DNA of 64,000 nt from JAGXOF01 sp046545575 (GCA_046545575.1 JBKGZM010000004.1:1-64000), one strand, 5' to 3'. Numbered from the stretch's first letter, positions 33,723-42,054 are shown. Numbers and translations are program-made. Notes: a model not told the origin generated them from the letters alone.

Positions 33723-34234
33723 TGGAGGCCGTATGCTTTGACCTGGGAGATACTTTGATCGCCGAAGAAAGCGTTGTCCACAACATGCAGGGGAAAGCAG
33801 TCGCCGCTGACATTGTGGAAGGCGTGCCCGAGGTTTTACAAGCTGTAAGAGACCGGGGATTCAAAACTGCTATAATTGCAAATGCGGACAGCACGAGTGG
33901 CAGAAACGTTATTGACCATTGCGAATTGGGCGGCTATTTCGACATCATCGTAATCTCCGGGGAAATAGGATCGGAAAAGCCGGCCAGGGAGATATTTCAG
34001 TTCGCATTGGATGAGCTGGCGGTAAAAGCAAACGACGCAATTATGGTAGGAAACAGAATTGATGTGGACATCGTCGGGGCAAACAGGATAGGAATGAAAA
34101 CCGTGTGGTTCAAATGGAACGACCGCTACGAGTATTCAATTGACCCCGAAGAGGCAAAACCCAACTTTACGATAAGCAATATGCCCGAATTGTTGGGCAT
34201 ATTAGATTTAATAATGAAAAAGGAGGAAGTATGA
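33719..34234 (+). CDS. HAD-superfamily hydrolase
   Basis: 171 aa. Motif I FDLGDTLI (nucleophile Asp), motif II IANAD, motif III Lys in GSEKPAREIF and motif IV VGNRIDVDIVGANRIGMKTVWF. A phosphoglycolate-phosphatase-like enzyme with a small cap; in motif I, DxGDT has Gly where DxDxT is usual, i.e. the general-acid Asp+2 is Gly, which may weaken phosphatase chemistry. Overlaps cooC by ATGA and the thioredoxin gene by ATGA, so the three are coupled. Confidence 0.85.
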   Translation: MMEAVCFDLGDTLIAEESVVHNMQGKAVAADIVEGVPEVLQAVRDRGFKTAIIANADSTSGRNVIDHCELGGYFDIIVISGEIGSEKPAREIFQFALDELAVKANDAIMVGNRIDVDIVGANRIGMKTVWFKWNDRYEYSIDPEEAKPNFTISNMPELLGILDLIMKKEEV

Positions 34235-34758
34235 GCGAAGTAGTGGAAGTCACCGATCAGACCTTTGAAGAAGAGGTCTTGAAATCTGACGTCCCAACTG
34301 AGGTGGATTTCTGGGCACCCTGGTGTGGACCATGCAGAATGGTATCACCAATCTACGACAAACTCGCAGGTGAATATCAGAATTTCAAGTTCTGCAAGAT
34401 TAACGTCGACGAGAACCCCCAGACAGCGATGAAGTATCAGATCATGAGTATCCCCATGCAGATGTTCTTTGCGGGCGGAGAAAAGGTTGACGAAATCCTC
34501 GGCGCTGTCCCCGAACAAACGATTCGTTCAAAGGTCGACGAGATTCTCCAGAGATACCCGACAGATGAAACGGGTAAGCTCAAATCCATCCTCTCATCAT
34601 GGGTTGATCATAACACCCAGGACAGCGAGAAATTTAAAAAATGGACTCAAGAAGCACAAGAGATGAAAGATGGAGAGATCTATAACAAGATTGTGCAGGC
34701 TGCCCAAGAGATAGAAGAGGCAAACGGTAAGCTTTCTCAGGTTCTGAAGGAACTATAA
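34231..34758 (+). CDS. trxA: Thioredoxin with helical C-terminal extension
   Basis: 175 aa. Residues 1-105 are a thioredoxin fold with the active site W31-CGPC-R (WCGPC at 31-35) and the cis-Pro loop in SIPMQMFF. Ordinary thioredoxins end near residue 105-110; here about 65 more residues form a charged helical tail (SILSSWVDHNTQDSEKFKKW…EEANGKLSQVLKEL). The tail may tether it to a partner. Coupled to the preceding HAD gene. Probable substrate of the trxB product encoded 2 kb upstream. Confidence 0.88.
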   Translation: MSEVVEVTDQTFEEEVLKSDVPTEVDFWAPWCGPCRMVSPIYDKLAGEYQNFKFCKINVDENPQTAMKYQIMSIPMQMFFAGGEKVDEILGAVPEQTIRSKVDEILQRYPTDETGKLKSILSSWVDHNTQDSEKFKKWTQEAQEMKDGEIYNKIVQAAQEIEEANGKLSQVLKEL

Positions 34759-34828
34759 CTTAACACCTGCGGTTCGACGAAAATATGAATCGATAAAATA
34801 AAGCCCAGCATCGCAAGGCAGGAAAACG

Positions 34829-35650
34829 ATGGCTGATTTTGAAGATAGGGAGATCAGGGTCAACAACCTGAGACTTTGCTATCTGGACTGGGAGAACTAT
34901 AGCGCAAGACCGGTAGTGCTGCTCCACGGATTGTGGGGTTATGCCCACTACTGGGATTTCTTCGCCAAAAGTATGAGTTCTGAATACCATATCATAGCCC
35001 TCGATCAGAGAGGCCACGGAGACAGTGACCGGGCGGAAAGCTATAGCATCAAAGACTACCTCCATGACCTTGAGGCCTTCAGCAACGAATTAGGGCTGGA
35101 TAAAATTCTCCTCATCGGCCACTCGATGGCAGGAATTACTGGGGTGCTCTACGCCGCACGCAATCCCGAGAAGGTGGCAAAACTCATAATAGTGGACATC
35201 GGCCCTGAACTCTCTCCTACCGGGACGGAAAGGATGCAGAAGGAAATCGAAAGCAAGCCCGAGAGCTTCAGGGACGAGAATGAAGTTGCTCAATTCCTTA
35301 GATATCGCGACCCTCTGCAATCACAGGAAGTCATTGAACACCATCTAAGGCATTCCCTCACGCGGAATGAAACCGGGAACTTGATATTCAAACATGATAA
35401 AGCGCTGGACAAGCCCAACCTGCAATCGCCGGAGTTCCTGTGGGACCAACTCCACAAACTAACCTGTTCCACCCTCCTGGTCCACGGAGTGGAGAGCGAT
35501 TTCCTGACCGATGAAACAGCTCAGGCGATGATCGAGGCGATGCCCAATGGAGCGCTCGTTAATATAGATGGTGCCGGGCATGATGCCCCTCTGGATAATC
35601 CCGGGGGATTTGAGTCCGCAGTCCGTGATTTTCTACAAAGGACAGACTGA
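34829..35650 (+). CDS. Alpha/beta hydrolase
   Basis: 273 aa. Oxyanion motif LLHGLWGYAHYWD, DQRGHGDSDR, the nucleophile elbow GHSMAG (Ser), the acid Asp in LVHGVESDFLTDE and the catalytic His in DGAGHDAPLDNP. A soluble esterase or hydrolase of the large MhpC-like group; substrate unknown. Its stop codon shares one base with the ATG of the next gene. Confidence 0.88.
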   Translation: MADFEDREIRVNNLRLCYLDWENYSARPVVLLHGLWGYAHYWDFFAKSMSSEYHIIALDQRGHGDSDRAESYSIKDYLHDLEAFSNELGLDKILLIGHSMAGITGVLYAARNPEKVAKLIIVDIGPELSPTGTERMQKEIESKPESFRDENEVAQFLRYRDPLQSQEVIEHHLRHSLTRNETGNLIFKHDKALDKPNLQSPEFLWDQLHKLTCSTLLVHGVESDFLTDETAQAMIEAMPNGALVNIDGAGHDAPLDNPGGFESAVRDFLQRTD

Positions 35651-36096
35651 TGGGTGTGACTTCGCAAGAACAAATCAATATTCACGACATCGAAGAAGCT
35701 CAAACCGAGCAAGTCCGGGAGTATCTGGACAGTCCCAAAAACGTGGAGATAATGCTGGACTATGATGGTGAAGGAGAGATAAGCGCCTCATCCAAGGCAT
35801 GGAGGGCCACGCTCTGGATATACGTCAAGGTCAGAAACGGGAAAATCTGGAAAGCGTCCTGGTTCGCCACAACTATGGGAGGTCTCATCTCCGCCTATGG
35901 CAGCGCCCTTACCGAGATGGTCAAGGGGAAGACCATCCAACAGGCCCTGGCAATTCAGCCCAAAGATATCTCCGGGGCTCTTGGTTTGCCCGAAACGGGG
36001 TTTGGCGCATGGTTTAAAAGAGGACTCGTTGAGGCAATCAATAACTACAACGCATACAAGCTATCCCCCTGGAAAAGGACATATGAACCACGGTAA
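35650..36096 (+). CDS. NifU/IscU-like scaffold homologue without cysteines
   Basis: 148 aa. Residues about 35-140 align by eye with the IscU/NifU N-terminal scaffold: TTMGGLISAYGSALTEMVKGKTIQQALAI corresponds to FGCGAAIASSS.ATE.VKGKTLDEAL, followed by ISGALGLPETGFGAWFKRGLVEAINNY, which corresponds to the LPPVKLHCS..AEDAI..A segment. None of the three cluster-ligating cysteines is present; the protein has no Cys at all. It therefore cannot hold an Fe-S cluster in the standard way and may bind something else or act as a partner. Coupled to the hydrolase gene. Confidence 0.68.
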   Translation: MGVTSQEQINIHDIEEAQTEQVREYLDSPKNVEIMLDYDGEGEISASSKAWRATLWIYVKVRNGKIWKASWFATTMGGLISAYGSALTEMVKGKTIQQALAIQPKDISGALGLPETGFGAWFKRGLVEAINNYNAYKLSPWKRTYEPR

Positions 36097-36109
36097 TAGA
36101 GGTGAGAAA

Positions 36110-36787
36110 ATGGAATACATTACTCCAGCACAGATGAAGGAGATAGACCGACGAACACAGGAGGAATTCGGCATCCCCGATACAATCCTCATGGAAAACG
36201 CTGGAAGAGCCGTTTTCCAGAAGGCGATAGAAATGCTCTCCAAACAGAGCGACAAAAGAGCAATAGTGGTCTGCGGTAGCGGCAACAATGGAGGCGATGC
36301 TTTCGTTGTCGCCAGGCATCTGATGAATCATGGAATCGATGTTGACACCCTCCTTCTGGTGCCGGTCGAGAAGCTCCGGGGAGAAGCGAAAGCCAATTAT
36401 GACCGCGCCCGAAAGATCGCTCAGACAATCGGAAAGGATATCGAGGTGATGAACGAGGCGAATCTGGATTCGTTCAAGGAGAAGCTGGAGTCCACAAAAG
36501 GGGGGCTGATTGTCGACGGGATATTCGGCACAGGCCTGGGGCGGGACGTAACAGAACCACAACGAACCATTATTCAACTGATAAACGACTCCCGGAAACC
36601 GGTCCTGGCAGTGGATGTCCCTTCAGGTCTGGATGCCACCGAAGGGAAGGTCCTGGGAATTTGCGTTCAAGCCAATGCAACGGTAACGTTTGCGAAGCCA
36701 AAAACAGGCTTCCCCGGAAATGAAAATTACACCGGAGAAGTCATTGTCGCTGATATATCAACACCTAAGGTGCTTTTGGAGGAATAA
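36110..36787 (+). CDS. nnrE: NAD(P)H-hydrate epimerase (YjeF N-terminal domain)
   Basis: 225 aa from ATG 36110. Signatures: ITPAQMKEIDRRTQEEFGIPDTILMENAGRAV, VVCGSGNNGGDAFVVARHL, VDGIFGTGLGRDV and AVDVPSGLDATEG. It epimerises R- to S-NAD(P)HX in nicotinamide-nucleotide repair. Most bacteria fuse it to the C-terminal dehydratase NnrD; here the protein stops after the epimerase domain and a P-loop protein of a different family follows, so the dehydratase must be elsewhere. Confidence 0.9.
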   Translation: MEYITPAQMKEIDRRTQEEFGIPDTILMENAGRAVFQKAIEMLSKQSDKRAIVVCGSGNNGGDAFVVARHLMNHGIDVDTLLLVPVEKLRGEAKANYDRARKIAQTIGKDIEVMNEANLDSFKEKLESTKGGLIVDGIFGTGLGRDVTEPQRTIIQLINDSRKPVLAVDVPSGLDATEGKVLGICVQANATVTFAKPKTGFPGNENYTGEVIVADISTPKVLLEE

Positions 36788-36788
36788 A

Positions 36789-37568
36789 ATGAGCTGGAAA
36801 ATCGTTTCTACAGGAAGAGGAGGAACGGGAAAGACTACCTTTACGGCCTTGATTACGAGATATCTGTCTCCGCCGCTTCTCCTGATCGACATCGACCCTG
36901 ACCAGAACCTGGCGGATATGCTGGGAATCGAGTTGGAAAAACAGAAGGTAAGGACCGTCTCAGATGCTCTTTACGATATCCAGATGAACACTGGATACGA
37001 GGAGCTAAGCTCAATGCCCTTGCCAGATAAGGTTAGCTACCTCCTGCAGAGGGAGTGCTTATACGAAGGTGATAACTTCGATCTTGTCACCCTGGGAGCC
37101 AAATGGACAGAAGGGTGTTACTGCGCTCCAGATGACCTGCTCAGAGCTACCATCCCCAGCCTGGCCAAAAACTATACAACCGTACTCATGGATTCCCCGG
37201 CCGGGTTGGAACACCTGAACCGCAAAGTGATCTCGGACATCGACGACCTCTTCGTCCTGTCTGACCCTTCCGCCAAGTCTGTAAAACATGTAAAAAGAAT
37301 CAAGAACATTACCCGGGAGATAAAGATCATATACCGCCATTTCTATGTCGTTGGGAACTATGAGTTCGACTCGGAGACGGAACAATACCTGCGCGACTCA
37401 GGCGAAACCTACCTCGGTAAACTGGATTATGATGCCCAGGTAAAAGAATACAACCTGAAAGGGAAGTCGCTGCTGGACTTGGCCGAGGATTCTCCTGCAT
37501 GCGTATCGGTTAGAAACATACTGGAGAAAGCAGGCTATAAGATAGAAGGTGTTAAGGTAGGAGGATAA
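36789..37568 (+). CDS. Second CooC-like P-loop ATPase
   Basis: 259 aa from ATG 36789 (GGAGGAATAAA upstream), beginning one base after the nnrE stop. Deviant Walker A STGRGGTGKTTF at 7-18 with Arg in place of the usual signature Lys, switch region LIDIDPDQNLADMLG and a CxC metal motif C110-Y-C112 (TEGCYCAPDD). It is shorter and diverged from the 32940 paralogue. It may serve a different nickel enzyme, for example ACS maturation (AcsF-like), but that is inference. Confidence 0.83.
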   Translation: MSWKIVSTGRGGTGKTTFTALITRYLSPPLLLIDIDPDQNLADMLGIELEKQKVRTVSDALYDIQMNTGYEELSSMPLPDKVSYLLQRECLYEGDNFDLVTLGAKWTEGCYCAPDDLLRATIPSLAKNYTTVLMDSPAGLEHLNRKVISDIDDLFVLSDPSAKSVKHVKRIKNITREIKIIYRHFYVVGNYEFDSETEQYLRDSGETYLGKLDYDAQVKEYNLKGKSLLDLAEDSPACVSVRNILEKAGYKIEGVKVGG

Positions 37569-37574
37569 GCAGAT

Positions 37575-38072
37575 ATGGCACTGTTATCTATACGGCACCT
37601 TCCCGACCCTGTCCTGAGAGAGAAGGCTAAGAAGATATCAAACATCGATGGTAAGATCCAGAAACTCATCGATGATATGATAGAGACCATGCAGCAGGCA
37701 AACGGGGTAGGATTGGCAGCGCCCCAGGTTGGCGTCTCTTTGCGCCTCGCAGTTCTGCAAATGCCCGGGGAAGAGCCCTTCGCCATCATTAACCCCGAGA
37801 TAGTTAAACGCTCCGGAGAGCAGGAAGTTGTGGAAGGATGCCTTAGCGTTCCCGGATATGCCGGGGAGATAAAGCGTCCGGCCTCGGTGACAGTGAAAGG
37901 ACTCGACCGGCATGGTAAATCTATCAGAATCAAAGCCTCCGATCTGCTCGCCGAGGCCCTGGAGCATGAGATCGACCATCTCAACGGCAACCTGTACATC
38001 GACCACGTAGAGAGCAACGACAAGCTGTACAAAACTGAGCAGAGCAGTGAGGGTGAGCATCACTCCATATGA
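37575..38072 (+). CDS. def: Peptide deformylase
   Basis: 165 aa. The three motifs are GVGLAAPQVG (44-53), EGCLSVPG (Cys89) and HEIDHLNG (His131, Glu132, His135), which bind the metal and catalyse removal of the formyl group from new N-termini. Type I-like length. Its 3' end overlaps queH by ATGA. Confidence 0.95.
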   Translation: MALLSIRHLPDPVLREKAKKISNIDGKIQKLIDDMIETMQQANGVGLAAPQVGVSLRLAVLQMPGEEPFAIINPEIVKRSGEQEVVEGCLSVPGYAGEIKRPASVTVKGLDRHGKSIRIKASDLLAEALEHEIDHLNGNLYIDHVESNDKLYKTEQSSEGEHHSI

Positions 38073-38593
38073 AGGTCGCTCTACACATATGTTGTGGGGT
38101 TTGCGCAGCCAGCGTGGTAGAAAGGCTGGTTGAGGAAGGCCATCAGGTTGTTGGGTTCTTCTATAATCCCAACATCCATCCGGCGGAGGAGTATGAAAGA
38201 AGGCTGGATGCCACCCGTAAGGTGTCACAGGAACTGGATTTCCCTCTGGAAACAGGCCACTATACTCCGAGGGAGTGGTTCGCACAGACCAAAGGCCTGG
38301 AGCACGAACCCGAAGGAGGAAAAAGATGTGAGGTCTGCTTTCGGATGAGATTGGCAGAGACTTACCAGTTCATGAACGATATCGGAGCGGATGCATTCTC
38401 CACCACTTTAACAGTCAGTCCCCATAAATCCGCGGAAACCGTCAATGCTATCGGATATGAGATTGGAGGAGATACGTTCCTGGCCAGAGACTTCAAAAAG
38501 AAAGATGGCTTCAAGCGCGCCAAGGAGCTGGCAAGGGAGTGGAACCTTTACAGGCAAAACTACTGTGGCTGCATCTACAGCATGAGGGAATAA
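38069..38593 (+). CDS. queH: Epoxyqueuosine reductase QueH
   Basis: 174 aa. QueH (formerly DUF208) reduces epoxyqueuosine in tRNA to queuosine using a [4Fe-4S] cluster. The conserved Cys pattern is present: C8-C9-G-V-C12 (HICCGVCAA), C87-x2-C90 (RCEVCFRMR) and C166-x-C168 near the end (YCGCIYS), with FYNPNIHP in between. It complements queA at 41022-42044, so both late queuosine enzymes are encoded here. Confidence 0.92.
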   Translation: MKVALHICCGVCAASVVERLVEEGHQVVGFFYNPNIHPAEEYERRLDATRKVSQELDFPLETGHYTPREWFAQTKGLEHEPEGGKRCEVCFRMRLAETYQFMNDIGADAFSTTLTVSPHKSAETVNAIGYEIGGDTFLARDFKKKDGFKRAKELAREWNLYRQNYCGCIYSMRE

Positions 38594-38650
38594 GCATTCG
38601 GCAATAGTCATTCCTGGCCTTATCCGGCGCCAAGCTGAAAAGGAGGAAAT

Positions 38651-39487
38651 ATGGAGATCAAAATAACGACCCTAAGCGAGAACACCGCAAATACCGATAG
38701 GATGATCGCAGAGTGGGGATTGAGTATCTTAATAGACGTAGATGGATTCCGCATCCTCTTCGATACTGGTGCCAGCTTCTCAACGGTTTACAATGCCCAA
38801 CTATTAGGTGTCGATTTCTCCTCAATTGATAAAATAGTACTGAGTCACGGACATTTCGACCACGCAGGGGGGCTTCTCAATGTGATAAGGAGAAGAGGTG
38901 CCCCAATTGAAGTCATCGCCCACCCCGATATGTGGGCAGCCAAGTATGCCCTGAGACCCAACGTGCCGCAACGTTACATCGGCGTGCCATTTCAGAGAGA
39001 ACAATTAGAGGCCGACGGAGCCATCTTCAACTTATCAAAGGAACCAGTGTGGATAAGAGACAATATTGTAACGACCGGGGAGGTCCCCATGGTGACCGGC
39101 TACGAGCAGATCGACCCTTTCCTTTTTGTCAAGGAAAACAATGAATTCAAGCCTGACCCACTGGCGGATGACCTGGCCATGGCAATCAACACCGAGCTTG
39201 GCCTGGTCATCATCCTGGGCTGCAGTCACCGAGGGATGATCAATATCATATATCGCCTTCAAGAGATAACCGGGCAAAAGCAGATATATTGTGTCATCGG
39301 GGGAACACATCTCATGGCTGCCACACCTGAAAGAATGGTACAGACCGTAGCAGCCCTTAAGGAAATTGACATCCAGCGATTGGGGGTTTCCCATTGCACC
39401 GGTTTTCAAGCATCGTCCTGGCTGGCTCAGGAATTCCCTGACACTTTCTTTCTCAACAACGCTGGAACCCAGCTAAGCTTGCCCTAA
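38651..39487 (+). CDS. MBL-fold metallohydrolase (COG1237-type)
   Basis: 278 aa. Metallo-beta-lactamase motifs LFDTGAS, LSHGHFDHAGGL (HxHxDH), GCSHRGMIN and the late His in GVSHCTG. The full layout, including VIGGTHLM, matches the COG1237 branch that includes the archaeal MptE-like ribofuranosyl-aminobenzene phosphate synthase family; the actual reaction in bacteria is unknown. Ribosome site AAAGGAGGAAAT. Confidence 0.87.
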   Translation: MEIKITTLSENTANTDRMIAEWGLSILIDVDGFRILFDTGASFSTVYNAQLLGVDFSSIDKIVLSHGHFDHAGGLLNVIRRRGAPIEVIAHPDMWAAKYALRPNVPQRYIGVPFQREQLEADGAIFNLSKEPVWIRDNIVTTGEVPMVTGYEQIDPFLFVKENNEFKPDPLADDLAMAINTELGLVIILGCSHRGMINIIYRLQEITGQKQIYCVIGGTHLMAATPERMVQTVAALKEIDIQRLGVSHCTGFQASSWLAQEFPDTFFLNNAGTQLSLP

Positions 39488-39496
39488 CAAATAAAT

Positions 39497-39521
39497 GTAG
39501 GGTGGCATTTTACATGCCGCC
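39497..39521. repeat. Inverted repeat of the GTAGGG family
   Basis: GTAGGGTGGCAT-TTTAC-ATGCCGCC, an 8-bp stem with one G-U pair, between the MBL gene and the next small gene. Confidence 0.55.
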
Positions 39522-39545
39522 AATTATGGGACGCCAAAGGAAACA

Positions 39546-39818
39546 ATGACGGAAATAGAGCTTTTCCCCAATCTCTCTAGCTGCATACATACCGTAGCCA
39601 AAAAGGAATACGAAGATGCTATGAAGAGGCTCTTTGAATCCGATGCAGAAGAGGAAGAGCTTCAAGAAAAAGTGGAAATGCTGCGGATGTTTCTGGAATC
39701 GACTGATTCCATCAAGCTACGTAGTGAGTACGAACCATACCTCGCTGAAGGGAAAACCGTCAAATTCACTTTGCGGTGGGCAGGAGATGGAACCGACTAC
39801 TGGTGGGAGGTGGTGTAA
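39546..39818 (+). CDS. Small unidentified acidic protein
   Basis: 90 aa, not recognised. The N-terminal half is acidic and helical (KKEYEDAMKRLFESDAEEEELQEKVEMLRMFL); the C-terminal half is basic and strand-like (VKFTLRWAGDGTDYWWEVV). No Cys. It lies 7 bases before coaE and is probably co-transcribed with it. Confidence 0.7.
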   Translation: MTEIELFPNLSSCIHTVAKKEYEDAMKRLFESDAEEEELQEKVEMLRMFLESTDSIKLRSEYEPYLAEGKTVKFTLRWAGDGTDYWWEVV

Positions 39819-39825
39819 TTCACAG

Positions 39826-40419
39826 ATGATACGTGTAGGTTTGACCGGAGGCATTGGCTCAGGGAAAAGCACCGTGGCCAGGATGTTCAAAGAACTAGGG
39901 GCCTACTTGATTGACTTCGACGTGCTTTCCAGGGAAGTCGTCTATCCATATACCAAAGGATGGAATGCGATAGTTGACCGCTTCGGCCATGAAGTGCTTA
40001 ATGAAGACGCAACTCTCAACCGACAAAGACTAGGGGCAATAGTGTTCAATGATCCCGAAAAGCGTGAAATATTAAACGGTATTATCCACCCACTGGTCTT
40101 TGAAGAGGCTGACAGAAGATTGGAAAGCATCAAGGAATCCGACCCGGATGCAATTGTGATGGAAGAGATCCCTCTCCTCATTGAAATCGGAGATCAAGAC
40201 TCCTTTGACAAGGTAGTGGTTGTGTCTGTCAGCGAGGAGAAACAGCTTGAGAGATTGATATCCGCCGGATATAAAGCGGAAGAGGCTCAGGAAAGGGTCA
40301 AGGCACAACTGCCCATAAAGGAGAAGATCAAGTTTGCCGATTTCGTTATCGATAATAACGGGTCGATCGAGGAGACGAGAAATCAGGTAGAGAATGTGTT
40401 CTGGCAATTACAGATTTGA
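39826..40419 (+). CDS. coaE: Dephospho-CoA kinase
   Basis: 197 aa from ATG 39826; the earlier part of the open frame overlaps the small gene upstream and is not CoaE. P-loop GLTGGIGSGKST (about 5-16), the DFDVLSREV substrate loop, PLVFEEADRRL, EEIPLLIEIG and ISAGYKAEEAQERVKAQLPIKEK followed by ADFVIDNNGS. It performs the last step of CoA synthesis. Confidence 0.95.
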   Translation: MIRVGLTGGIGSGKSTVARMFKELGAYLIDFDVLSREVVYPYTKGWNAIVDRFGHEVLNEDATLNRQRLGAIVFNDPEKREILNGIIHPLVFEEADRRLESIKESDPDAIVMEEIPLLIEIGDQDSFDKVVVVSVSEEKQLERLISAGYKAEEAQERVKAQLPIKEKIKFADFVIDNNGSIEETRNQVENVFWQLQI

Positions 40420-40479
40420 CACCCCCTCAGGCCTTTGCTAGTATCGATTCTGGGAATCGGCAGGATTATCAGCGAATAT

Positions 40480-40555
40480 GGGGATATAGCTCAACTGGGA
40501 GAGCGCGGCGTTCGCAACGCCGAGGTTGGGGGTTCGAGCCCCCCTATCTCCACCA
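40480..40555 (+). tRNA. tRNA-Ala (anticodon CGC)
   Basis: 76 nt with encoded CCA. Acceptor GGGGATA/TATCTCC has the G3-U70 pair that defines alanine tRNA; D-arm GCTC..GAGC; anticodon stem CGGCG/CGCCG with loop TTCGCAA (CGC at 40513-40515); T-arm GGGGG-TTCGAGC-CCCCC; discriminator A. Confidence 0.97.
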
Positions 40556-40615
40556 ACATAGATTAGTTGTTGTTACTCACCTGCTTGAGGTAGCGGTTCT
40601 TAGAAAAACTTCACC

Positions 40616-40888
40616 TCATGGAGTCCATTCAAGCAAAGCTTTGTTGTCAAACTCTATCTCAACTGGTTGATCGAGGATCTCATCATAGAACAGATTACTG
40701 ACCCTTTGAACTCTGACAAAACCCGCAAGGGACTCCTCATGATAGGCGCCGAACGAGAGAATGCCAAGCGCCTCCAAAATATTGGACTTACCCGTGTTCG
40801 GTCCACCGATGAAAAGATTAATTCGTCGACACGTAAAGCTGATACCCTTTATCGATTTGAAATTGCGGATACTCAGGTTGTTGATCAT
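40616..40888 (-). pseudogene. N-terminal remnant of an AAA-family ATPase
   Basis: 90 codons: MINNLSIRNFKSIKGISFTCRRINLFIGGPNTGKSNILEALGILSFG, the N-terminal Walker A part of OLD/RecF-like AAA ATPases (GPNTGKSN). It stops after LLEWTP where several hundred more residues, including Walker B and the signature motif, would be expected. A promoter (40944-40972) and a ribosome site (GGGAGG) are intact. It lies just behind tRNA-Ala, a usual integration site. Confidence 0.75.
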
Positions 40889-40943
40889 CTGCAGCCACCT
40901 CCCTTATCACAGCTCTACACTGCTCAGCCTGTTAGTTGCCCCC

Positions 40944-40972
40944 ATTATACCAAGCATCATATACTTAGTCTA
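40944..40972 (-). promoter_or_regulatory. Promoter of the AAA-ATPase remnant
   Basis: On the minus strand: TAGACT, a 17-base spacer, TATAAT. The -10 box is perfect. Confidence 0.55.
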
Positions 40973-41021
40973 CTGATAATAGTTATACTTACAAAAGAAA
41001 CACGGACCAACGCTCTACTAT

Positions 41022-42044
41022 TCACACAACAAACATTCCGTCCCCAAAGCTGTAAAAACGGTAACCATTGCGGGTAGCCTCCTCATAAGCCTGCAGCACC
41101 TTCTCTCTTCCAGCGAAAGCGCAGACCAGCATGAGGAGTGTTGAACGCGGCAGGTGGAAGTTGGTGACCATTGCATCGATGACACGGAATCGATAGCCGG
41201 GCAGGATGTACAGGTTGTTCCAGCCCCGAACAGGCTGAATATCCCCACCACCCCCAGCAGCCCATTCCAGAGCACGCACAGCAGTGGTGCCCACGGCAAT
41301 AATCCTTTTGGCCTCCCGTCTGGCTTCGTTGAGCCTTTGCACAGCATCAGCACCTATCTCACAGTACTCCTGATGCAATGAGTGTTCTCGTGGATCGTCA
41401 GCATCGACCGGGCGAAAGGAACCCAATCCCACGTGAAGCGTAACAGAAACAAATTCCACCCCCTTCTCCTCGAGGGTTTCCATTAACTCCGGAGTGAAAT
41501 GCAAGCCGGCCGTCGGCGCGGCAACACTCCCTTTGCTTCTTGAGTAAACTGTTTGATAGCGTTCGGGGTCTTGCAGGGGGACATGGACGTATGGCGGAAG
41601 TGGTACAACCCCCATCTTCTCCAGCAATTCCTCGTTCGTAAACCTCAACTGGAATGTGCCATTGTCATCCTTCGATAGGACCTCCGCTTCAATCCTGCCC
41701 TGCGCGCTTCTGGAGTCAAACTCAATTGCCGTGCCCTCTTTGAGCCGTTTCCCGGGCTTTGCCAGCGTCTCCCAAATCCCTTCATCTACCCGGTTTAAGA
41801 GAAGTACCTCAACCTTAGCCCCACTGGACTTATGCCCCATCAGCCGGGCCGGTATCACGCGGCTGTCGTTCAGCACCAGCACATCTCCCGCACCAAGGTA
41901 TTCCGCAATCTCGAAGAAACGGCGGTGTTCAATTCGGCCGCTTTCAAGGTGAAGAACCATCAATCGTGAGTGGTCCCTCGGCTCAATAGGGGTTTGAGCG
42001 ATCTGCTCAGTGGGAAGTGTATAGTCGAAATCAGAGGTTCTCAT
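41022..42044 (-). CDS. queA: S-adenosylmethionine:tRNA ribosyltransferase-isomerase
   Basis: 340 aa. Signatures from the start: FDYTLPTEQIAQTPIEPRDHSRLMVL, LVLNDSRVIPARLMG, APTAGLHFTPELM, HVGLGSFRPV, AVGTTAVRALEWAA and NFHLPRSTLLMLVCAF. It transfers the ribose of SAM to preQ1-tRNA to give epoxyqueuosine. Ten bases separate its start from the 3' end of ffh (same strand). Confidence 0.97.
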   Translation of the reverse strand: MRTSDFDYTLPTEQIAQTPIEPRDHSRLMVLHLESGRIEHRRFFEIAEYLGAGDVLVLNDSRVIPARLMGHKSSGAKVEVLLLNRVDEGIWETLAKPGKRLKEGTAIEFDSRSAQGRIEAEVLSKDDNGTFQLRFTNEELLEKMGVVPLPPYVHVPLQDPERYQTVYSRSKGSVAAPTAGLHFTPELMETLEEKGVEFVSVTLHVGLGSFRPVDADDPREHSLHQEYCEIGADAVQRLNEARREAKRIIAVGTTAVRALEWAAGGGGDIQPVRGWNNLYILPGYRFRVIDAMVTNFHLPRSTLLMLVCAFAGREKVLQAYEEATRNGYRFYSFGDGMFVV

Positions 42045-42054
42045 TCAGCAAGAC

